Shown: in pieces, positions 41,492-47,002 of the stretch
Layout: every line of letters begins with the position of its first letter
How positions within the stretch are numbered: position 1 is the first letter of the stretch
NCBI GenBank assembly: GCA_002336485.1
Contig: DDCZ01000072.1
Location: 1-47,002, forward strand
Direction of reading: 5' to 3'
From: Flavobacteriales bacterium UBA1993
Lineage (GTDB): Bacteria > Bacteroidota > Bacteroidia > Flavobacteriales_G > Salibacteraceae
DNA length: 47,002 nucleotides
Made by a program: the position numbers and the translations under genes
The notes under the pieces: model-generated
What the model was told of the DNA's origin: nothing
The model's input: the letters and a program-made list of their open reading frames with translations, nothing else
The model's database searches: none

Positions 41492-42934
41492 TTAGAATTC
41501 GACTGTCAACTCAACACGTCGGTTTTCTGCTCTTCCGGCTGATGTTTTATTATCAGCAACTGGTACTGTTTCACCAAAACCATCAGAAGTCATACGTGAT
41601 GCATCCACTCCTTTGTTTGTGATGTATGTCTTTACAGCTTTCGCTCTGTTCTTTGATAGATCAAGGTTCATGTTGTCGTCTCCTTGTGAGTCTGTATGAC
41701 CTTCAATCTTCAACTTGTATTCTGGGTTGTTGTTCATGATCGAAACAACGTTGTCCAAAATTGAATACGATGACGTCTTAATAACATCCTTACCAGATTC
41801 AAACTTGACTCCGTGAAGCGCTTCAGCAAGAAGCTCTTTCACTTCTTCCTTCACCTCTGGGCATCCTTTGTTTGAAACTACTCCAGCTACATCTGGACAC
41901 TTATCCGCATTGTCGGCTACTCCATCGCCATCCGTATCAGGACAACCTTTAAGATCTGCACTTCCAGCAACTTTTGGACACGCATCTTCTGCGTCTGCAA
42001 TACCGTCGCCGTCTGTATCAGGGCATCCTTTTAGATCGGCTAGACCTTTTACTTCTGGACATGCATCTTCGCTATCTTGTACACCATCCTCATCTGTGTC
42101 AGGACATCCTTTAAAGGCCTCTAACCCCTTAACGTCAGGACAAACGTCTTCTGAGTCAGCAATGCCATCTCCGTCTGTATCAGGGCAGCCAATGAATTGC
42201 TCAACACCTTTTACGGTTGGACAAGAATCTGCGCGGTCAACAATACCATCGCCATCAGTATCTGGGCAGCCATTAAAATCGAGTGGACCCGCTACTTCAG
42301 GACAATCGTCCTTGCTATCACTGATGCCGTCACCATCCGTATCTTTTGTACCACCAAAGCTGAATGTAAGTCGAATGGTGTGTTGTAGGTAGCTATCGTT
42401 TCTGCCGTTTGAGGCAAACTCAATATTGTCTCCAGTTGTATAGGTAAAGCTCTCCTGAGCGTAGGCACTTAAATATGGCGTGATTCGAACGTTAAGTCCT
42501 GCGCCAAGGTTAGGAAGCGCAGCGCTGTTCACCACGTTCGTAACATTCATATTGCTGTGTTGCATAAAACCGATACCACCGAGCACATAAGGATCTAAGA
42601 TTTGCTCTTCATTCTTAAAGAAGTTGTATCGCGCATTAAGCGTGATTTGAAGCATCTTGGCTCTAAATCTATTTGCAAAGTTTTCAACGTGACCAATTTC
42701 ACCGTATGATCCTTGTAAGACCGCGTCGAAATGTGGACTTAAATGTCGTGCCACCTGTCCACCAAGAAAACCATAATATGCTTGATCGAAGTTGTAAAAA
42801 CCACCGCCAAAATCACCGCTGTATTGTTCGGCTCCTCCATTCAGGGAAATGGCCCACTTGCGATCGCTAGATTGACTATAAACTATTGTTATAGAGGCTA
42901 CTAAAAAGACTAGTGCTAAAAATATTTGTTTCAT
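41492..42934 (-). CDS. OmpA-family porin with six thrombospondin type 3 repeats
   Basis: 480 aa outer-membrane protein. Signal peptide 1-21 (ending VYSQ). An eight-stranded beta-barrel (about 25-195) ends at TIRLTFSFGG. Six TSP3 repeats of 27 aa (about 198-359) each follow the pattern DTDGDGI.D..D.CP...G.....GCP and are expected to bind calcium. A C-terminal OmpA peptidoglycan-binding domain (about 370-480) has LKIEGHTDSQGDDNMNLDLS, GFGETVPVADN and ENRRVELTVEF. A major structural porin linking the outer membrane to peptidoglycan is likely. It has a long divergent upstream region with two hairpins. Confidence 0.95.
   Translation of the reverse strand: MKQIFLALVFLVASITIVYSQSSDRKWAISLNGGAEQYSGDFGGGFYNFDQAYYGFLGGQVARHLSPHFDAVLQGSYGEIGHVENFANRFRAKMLQITLNARYNFFKNEEQILDPYVLGGIGFMQHSNMNVTNVVNSAALPNLGAGLNVRITPYLSAYAQESFTYTTGDNIEFASNGRNDSYLQHTIRLTFSFGGTKDTDGDGISDSKDDCPEVAGPLDFNGCPDTDGDGIVDRADSCPTVKGVEQFIGCPDTDGDGIADSEDVCPDVKGLEAFKGCPDTDEDGVQDSEDACPEVKGLADLKGCPDTDGDGIADAEDACPKVAGSADLKGCPDTDGDGVADNADKCPDVAGVVSNKGCPEVKEEVKELLAEALHGVKFESGKDVIKTSSYSILDNVVSIMNNNPEYKLKIEGHTDSQGDDNMNLDLSKNRAKAVKTYITNKGVDASRMTSDGFGETVPVADNKTSAGRAENRRVELTVEF
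41858..42343 (-). repeat. six in-frame 81-bp TSP3 repeats
   Basis: The six units span exactly 486 bp. Each encodes a 27-residue calcium-binding thrombospondin type 3 unit. Nucleotide identity between units is uneven: the DTDGDG and GCP ends are nearly constant and the middle varies (EVAGPLDF, TVKGVEQF, DVKGLEAF, EVKGLADL, KVAGSADL, DVAGVVSN). Confidence 0.9.
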
Positions 42935-43040
42935 CAGAATGTGTTTTTTCGTTTAATTAGAGTGCGAAAGTAGCGGGGTAATTCACCAAAAAAATTCCTT
43001 ATCGCTGAGGCGTAAGAATCTCCCGATGAATGTTCAAATT

Positions 43041-43064
43041 CGGATGAAATGCAGCTTTCATCCG
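43041..43064. other. perfect 9-bp inverted repeat in divergent intergenic region
   Basis: cggatgaaa and tttcatccg pair perfectly around six bases. It lies about 107 bp upstream of the ompA-like gene and about 130 bp upstream of the T9SS cargo gene. It could be an operator or an RNA hairpin; no T run follows, so not a terminator. Confidence 0.4.
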
Positions 43065-43126
43065 TTGAATGGAAGGTTGATTTGCAAACCGGAATTTGGC
43101 GTGATATCGCCTTGATAAAAACGCAC

Positions 43127-43160
43127 AAGCCAATGTGCTTCATGTCACATACATTGGCTT
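43127..43160. other. perfect 10-bp inverted repeat upstream of T9SS cargo gene
   Basis: aagccaatgt (43127-43136) and acattggctt (43151-43160) pair perfectly around 14 bases, in the leader or promoter region of the gene starting at 43192. It has no T run in either direction. Confidence 0.4.
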
Positions 43161-43191
43161 ATCCTTAAACGAATTTTGTGTCAAATTCAAC

Positions 43192-44802
43192 ATGATGAAA
43201 ACTCTGATCCCGATCCTACTGTTTATTTCGTTCCACCTTGGCACTATTGGCCAGACAACTGAACCGTTTGATGTGAGTATTGAAGAGGTCAGCATTGATG
43301 GGCTACCTGGGCTACACTCTTTCACCAGGGCGAGCTATGACAATAAGTGGTTATTGATTGGTGGAAGAACCGATGGACTCCATCAACGGCAACCTTTCGC
43401 TGCCTTTCTAGCTTCTGACAACAATGGAATTGCATATGTAGTGGATCCGGTAAACGATGTGGTATACTCTGCCTCGCTGAGTGCGCTGCCACAAGCCATG
43501 TCAGATCAATTGCAATCAACCAACATGCAGTTTGAGCAGCGCGACTCCATGTTATACATCATCGGAGGATATGGCTACAGCAACGCCGAGAGCGATCACC
43601 ACACCTACCCTAACCTCAGTGCCGTGCATGTGCCAGATGTCATGGACGCCATCATCAACGGAAACTCCATTGCACCGCACTTTCGACAAATCACAGATAC
43701 ACGGCTTCAGGTAACCGGCGGATATTTAGATCGACTGGATGAGACATATTACTTGGCTGGAGGACAGAAGTTTGAAGGGCGCTACAATCCAATGGGACCA
43801 ACACACGGACCTGGGTTTGTGCAGGAATATACCAACGCCATTCGGAGGTTTCAGATCATAGACGATGGCACCAACCTCAGCATCAGCGACTACGATGCTT
43901 GGATCGATTCGGATAACCTACATCGAAGAGACTACAACATGGCGCCACAAATATTTCCAAACGGCGAACGCGGGTTCACCATGTTTAGCGGTGTGTTTCA
44001 ACACGATCAAAACCTTCCATGGCTCAACACGGTGGATGTGGTGGATACGGCCTACGCCGTGCGCGCGGGATTCAATCAATACTTAAGTCAGTATCACAGC
44101 GCACACCTCAATATTTTTGGTGCAAATGACAATGCCATGCATACTGTCTTTTTTGGAGGAATAAGCCGATACACGATGGATGAAAACAACCAGCTTGTGG
44201 ACGACGAGGATGTTCCATTTGTTAAAACCATTAGTAAGATCGTTCGATATGCCGACGACACAATGGAAGAGATCAAAATAGGTGAAATGCCCGGTTTCCT
44301 TGGTTCTGGGGCTGAATTCATCCCGATTGAAAATCAATCGTGGTATAATGAAGATGAATTGCTACTTATAGATGCGTTGCCAAGTTCGAAAGTCTTGGTT
44401 GGATATATTGTTGGAGGTATCGAGAGCACGGATGAGAACATATTCTTCGTGAACACGGGTTCGCAAAGCGATGCCAGCACACGTGTTTTTGAGGTTTACA
44501 TTCAGCGGGATGCGTCGTCGGTGACCGAGCCGATAAACGGCACACACTATTTCAAAACGAAGCTCTACCCCAACCCTGCCGTGGCGCAAACCCACTTCAC
44601 CTTTGAAACGCCAGACATGAATAACATTAAGGCCGAGTTGTATGACATGGAAGGAAGGCTTGTAAAACAACTTTTTGAAGGCAGTACAAATGGGGAATCC
44701 ATTTCCATAAACACGAGTGAACTGAGCACTGGCACATACATCATCAAGCTTTCATCGCCTCAATACCAGCAAGAAATCAGACTTGGTGTGGTTCACGAAT
44801 AG
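43192..44802 (+). CDS. T9SS cargo protein with kelch-like/beta-propeller body
   Basis: 536 aa from ATG 43192 (the second ATG at 43195 is equally possible). Signal peptide about 1-21 (ending IGQ). The body has propeller-like strands, including NKWLLIGGRTDGLHQ, DSMLYIIGGYGYSN, DETYYLAGGQKFEGR and HTVFFGGISRYTMD, which read as kelch-type repeats. The final ~75 residues (KLYPNPAVAQTHFTFETPDM, ELYDMEGRLVKQLF, ELSTGTYIIKLSS) are a type A T9SS sorting domain. Expected on the cell surface or secreted. An upstream in-frame ATG at 43135 is inside the hairpin and puts 19 residues before the signal peptide, so it was rejected. Confidence 0.88.
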   Translation: MMKTLIPILLFISFHLGTIGQTTEPFDVSIEEVSIDGLPGLHSFTRASYDNKWLLIGGRTDGLHQRQPFAAFLASDNNGIAYVVDPVNDVVYSASLSALPQAMSDQLQSTNMQFEQRDSMLYIIGGYGYSNAESDHHTYPNLSAVHVPDVMDAIINGNSIAPHFRQITDTRLQVTGGYLDRLDETYYLAGGQKFEGRYNPMGPTHGPGFVQEYTNAIRRFQIIDDGTNLSISDYDAWIDSDNLHRRDYNMAPQIFPNGERGFTMFSGVFQHDQNLPWLNTVDVVDTAYAVRAGFNQYLSQYHSAHLNIFGANDNAMHTVFFGGISRYTMDENNQLVDDEDVPFVKTISKIVRYADDTMEEIKIGEMPGFLGSGAEFIPIENQSWYNEDELLLIDALPSSKVLVGYIVGGIESTDENIFFVNTGSQSDASTRVFEVYIQRDASSVTEPINGTHYFKTKLYPNPAVAQTHFTFETPDMNNIKAELYDMEGRLVKQLFEGSTNGESISINTSELSTGTYIIKLSSPQYQQEIRLGVVHE

Positions 44803-44888
44803 TGCTTTTCTATGCCTCGCGGCTTCAAGGTAAATGTATCTCACCCCCTTTTATGATCTAGGTCAGGTATAGCGCCTTATACGGCCAA

Positions 44889-44896
44889 TACCTTTG
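44889..44896 (+). promoter_or_regulatory. -7 box of the sulfur operon
   Basis: TACCTTTG matches TAnnTTTG and lies 19 bp before the ATG at 44916. No clear -33 TTG. It would give a leader of about ten to fifteen bases. Confidence 0.5.
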
Positions 44897-44915
44897 CACC
44901 AAATAAACATCATCA

Positions 44916-46166
44916 ATGGCAAATAACATAGTGATATTAGGGGCTGGAACGGCAGGAACCATCATGTCGAACCACCTTAGAAAGGCACTGAATTCGGATT
45001 GGACAATTACCATAATTGACCAACGCAAAGTGCATCACTACCAGCCGGGTTATTTGTTTGTCCCCTTTGATGTTTACACACCGGAAGAGATTGTAAAACC
45101 CATCGAAAAGTTTATTCCCAAAGGCATAGACTTGGTAATTGGTGGTGTAGATCGAATTCGCACGGATGTGAACCAAGTCACGATGACGGACGGCACTACT
45201 TATCCATATACCGTGCTTGTGATCGCAACTGGAACCGACATTGCGCCCGAAGAAATTGAAGGACTTGAAGGGCCGTATTGGCGAAAGGACATATTCGATT
45301 TCTACACACTTGAGGGCGCTGTAGCCCTTCGAGACAAGCTAAAAACATGGGAAGGTGGAAAGTTGATTGTCAACTTTGCGGAGATGCCGCTTAAGTGTCC
45401 AGTAGCACCATTAGAATTCACCTTCTTAGCCGAGGCATTCTTCACCGAGAAAGGCATGCGCGACAAAGTGGACATCAGCTATGTGACCCCAATGAGTGGA
45501 GCTTTTACCCGGCCTAAGGCCAACGAAAAGCTAAACTACCTGCTCGAGCAGAAGAATATCCGCGTGGTGCCCGACTTCAACCTCATGCAAGTGGATGGCG
45601 AAAACAAAACCATCATTGACTATGAAGGCAAGGAAGAAACGTATGACTTGCTCGTGACCATCCCAACAAACAAAGGCAGCGATCTCATGGAGCGATCTGG
45701 CATTGGGGATGAGCTGAACTACGTGCCCACACACAAAGGCACGCTTCAGTCCAAAGTCAAGGAAAACATCTTTGTCCTTGGTGACGCCACCAACCTCCCT
45801 ACTTCAAAGGCGGGATCGGTAGCGCACTTTGAAGGCGAAATAGCCTTAGAAAACATCTTGCACTTTGTGCGCAACGAACCGCTTAGAGATGGATATGATG
45901 GCCATGCCAACTGCTTTGTAGAGACCGGTTATGGCAAGGCTTTGATGATCGACTTTAACTACAGCCACGAACCAGTGGAGGGTACTTACCCACTTCCAGG
46001 CATAGGTCCATTAACTCTATTAAAAGAAAGCCGAATGAATCACATGGGAAAGTTGGCCTTTAAGTGGATTTACTGGAACTTACTCATCACCGGCAAGCAC
46101 ATTCCTTTTGTAACCAACGAAATGAATGAAGCCGGAAAACATTTTGAAACAAACGAAACGATATAA
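44916..46166 (+). CDS. sqr: sulfide:quinone oxidoreductase-like flavoprotein
   Basis: 416 aa. FAD-dependent enzyme of the disulfide-oxidoreductase superfamily: NIVILGAGTAGTIMSNHL binds the FAD ADP moiety, TVLVIATGTDIAPEEIEGLEG follows, and IFVLGDATNLPTSKAGSVAHFEG is the second FAD block. The two cysteines expected to carry sulfur are C161 in LKCPVAPLE and C333 in HANCFVETGYGKAL. They are the only cysteines in the protein; the third cysteine of type I enzymes (near residue 128) is absent. The C-terminal amphipathic part should attach it to the membrane, where electrons pass to quinone. It heads an operon with DsrC/TusE-like and DsrE2-like genes. Confidence 0.88.
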   Translation: MANNIVILGAGTAGTIMSNHLRKALNSDWTITIIDQRKVHHYQPGYLFVPFDVYTPEEIVKPIEKFIPKGIDLVIGGVDRIRTDVNQVTMTDGTTYPYTVLVIATGTDIAPEEIEGLEGPYWRKDIFDFYTLEGAVALRDKLKTWEGGKLIVNFAEMPLKCPVAPLEFTFLAEAFFTEKGMRDKVDISYVTPMSGAFTRPKANEKLNYLLEQKNIRVVPDFNLMQVDGENKTIIDYEGKEETYDLLVTIPTNKGSDLMERSGIGDELNYVPTHKGTLQSKVKENIFVLGDATNLPTSKAGSVAHFEGEIALENILHFVRNEPLRDGYDGHANCFVETGYGKALMIDFNYSHEPVEGTYPLPGIGPLTLLKESRMNHMGKLAFKWIYWNLLITGKHIPFVTNEMNEAGKHFETNETI

Positions 46167-46175
46167 CCAAGCCAA

Positions 46176-46484
46176 ATGGAAAAGACAATTTCAGGATCTA
46201 CGGTCCAATTAACAGAAGAAGGATACTTACAAGACATCAGTCAATGGAGTCAAAGCCTTGGGCAAGAAATTGCACAAGAAGAGGAGATTCAAATGACCGA
46301 TAGACACTGGGAAGTGATATCCTATATTCAAGATCAAAACAAAAACGATGTGGAACTCACCATTCGAAAAGTGGGCAAAAGTGGCGTTACAGACATCAAA
46401 GAATTCTACGCCTTGTTTCCTGGCGGTCCGCTAAAGAAAGCGAGCCGAATAGCAGGGATCCCAAAACCAGTATGTTGCATATAA
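46176..46484 (+). CDS. DsrC/TusE-family sulfur carrier
   Basis: 102 aa. Small cytoplasmic sulfur-transfer protein: TVQLTEEGYLQDISQWSQSL, TDRHWEVISYIQDQ, FYALFPGGPLKKASRIAGIP. The C-terminal arm ends KPVCCI. The penultimate cysteine (C101) is the conserved sulfur-binding one. The second DsrC cysteine, ten residues further back, is Ser90 here, which makes it TusE-like rather than a true DsrC. The residue next to C101, normally Gly, is also Cys (C100). Located 9 bp after the SQR gene and 10 bp before the DsrE2-like gene. Confidence 0.93.
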   Translation: MEKTISGSTVQLTEEGYLQDISQWSQSLGQEIAQEEEIQMTDRHWEVISYIQDQNKNDVELTIRKVGKSGVTDIKEFYALFPGGPLKKASRIAGIPKPVCCI

Positions 46485-46494
46485 ACTAAACATT

Positions 46495-47002
46495 ATGAGC
46501 GTTTTAAAACCTGTTACCGAACCTATTGTTAAAGCAGAATCCAAGGTTAAAAAAGTCTGCATCATTGTAAGTAAATCCACTTTAGACAACGTGTATGCGG
46601 CATTCATTTTAGCGAATGGAGCGCGCATGGAAGGCATCGACGCGGAGATGTTTTTCACGTTTTTTGGATTGGAAGCCATCAACAAAAGCAAGCTCAATGA
46701 CTTGCACGTTGCCACGGTTGGAAATCCAGCCATGCACATCCCTACCCTTTTAGGCGGATTGCCTGGTATGGAGAGTTTTGCTACCAACATGATGAAAAAG
46801 GAAATGGAGAAGTTGGACATTCCTCCGATAGATGAATTCCTCGAAATTTTGGTTGCAAGTGGTGTCAAGATCTGGGGTTGCAAGTTGGCCATGGATATGT
46901 TCCATTTAAAGCGCGAAGACCTCATAGACGATATGGACGGTGTCCTTACCGTTGGAGATTTCTATAACCGCGCCCACGGCGATGGCACGCACTTGATGTT
47001 TA
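46495..47002 (+). CDS. DsrE2-type DsrE/DsrF/DrsH-like protein (3' cut by window edge)
   Basis: At least 169 codons from ATG 46495, still open at the window end. KKVCIIVSKSTLDNVYAAFI, then the membrane-facing hydrophobic EMFFTFFGLEAIN, GLPGMESFATNMMKKEMEKL, LEILVASGVKIWGCKLAMDM with the conserved putative sulfur-carrying Cys, and GDFYNRAHGDGTHLMF match the DsrE2 (DsrE/DsrF/DrsH-like) family, which shuttles persulfide sulfur in the cytoplasm. Third gene of the sulfur module. The rest of the module, for example rhodanese or TusA genes, may continue past the edge. Confidence 0.9.
   Translation, partial: MSVLKPVTEPIVKAESKVKKVCIIVSKSTLDNVYAAFILANGARMEGIDAEMFFTFFGLEAINKSKLNDLHVATVGNPAMHIPTLLGGLPGMESFATNMMKKEMEKLDIPPIDEFLEILVASGVKIWGCKLAMDMFHLKREDLIDDMDGVLTVGDFYNRAHGDGTHLMF

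Noticed and set aside
41858..42343. Regular repeat array as CRISPR
   Set aside because: Repeat period is 81 bp, in frame, and encodes calcium-binding TSP3 units; there are no unique spacers or cas genes.
41868..42392. 174-codon open frame antisense to the TSP3 repeats
   Set aside because: It is a low-complexity Ser/Pro mirror of the 81-bp repeat on the other strand; the sense frame has clear domains.
1..47002. tRNA or rRNA genes
   Set aside because: I read the intergenic gaps for cloverleaf patterns and found none; a tRNA scan would be decisive.

Overview
The window looks like chromosomal DNA of a free-living, probably marine Bacteroidota bacterium, most likely Flavobacteriales. Evidence: three secreted proteins with type IX secretion (T9SS) C-terminal sorting domains, the gliding genes gldF and gldG, a PorE-like TPR/propeller/CRD/OmpA protein, an OmpA protein with thrombospondin-3 repeats, several Bacteroidota-type -7 promoter boxes (TAnnTTTG), little sign of Shine-Dalgarno sequences, and several TTG starts. 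No rRNA, tRNA, CRISPR array or intact insertion sequence was seen.

Layout. 1-1.7 kb is an accessory, decaying patch: the 3' end of one REP-associated (Y1) transposase, a truncated second copy, two inverted REP palindromes, and small hypothetical genes, one with a premature stop. 1.7-5.7 kb (minus) holds a PorE-like envelope protein, chorismate synthase aroC and a small beta-barrel protein. 5.7-13.1 kb carries two histidine-degradation genes (hutI and a fused formiminotransferase-cyclodeaminase) separated by two tandem Omp28-type T9SS cargo proteins. 13.2-22.7 kb has a membrane patatin, a DnaQ-type exonuclease/GIY-YIG fusion, a subtilisin-like protease, a Mg-chelatase-like AAA+ ATPase and its VWA partner (with a secreted protein on the opposite strand between them), a small membrane protein and an RRM protein. 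22.8-25.2 kb is a lysC-lysA pair for lysine synthesis.

25.4-30.1 kb is gldF-gldG-DUF4340 followed by dnaN. 30-33.7 kb has a rhomboid protease whose best start is ATT, a small secreted protein, and a tightly coupled phoH-hypothetical-purC operon. 33.8-36.4 kb is a five-gene compact operon (SAM hydroxide adenosyltransferase, ABM-domain protein, helical-repeat protein, hemerythrin-like protein, AlkA-type DNA glycosylase). The last 221 bp of the glycosylase gene are repeated 1560 bp downstream, bracketing a lipoprotein gene broken by one stop codon. 38-41.4 kb has a polytopic membrane protein, a CtlX-like hydrolase and a Cys-motif envelope protein; 41.5-44.8 kb the TSP3/OmpA protein and a T9SS cargo protein.

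The window ends in a sulfur module: sulfide:quinone oxidoreductase-like protein, DsrC/TusE-family protein and DsrE2-type protein (cut by the window edge). Together these suggest sulfide oxidation to persulfide-level sulfur, then protein-bound sulfur transfer. This module and the glycosylase-3'-end duplication are the two places I would look at first. All assignments are from reading motifs and translations by eye; no database search was run.
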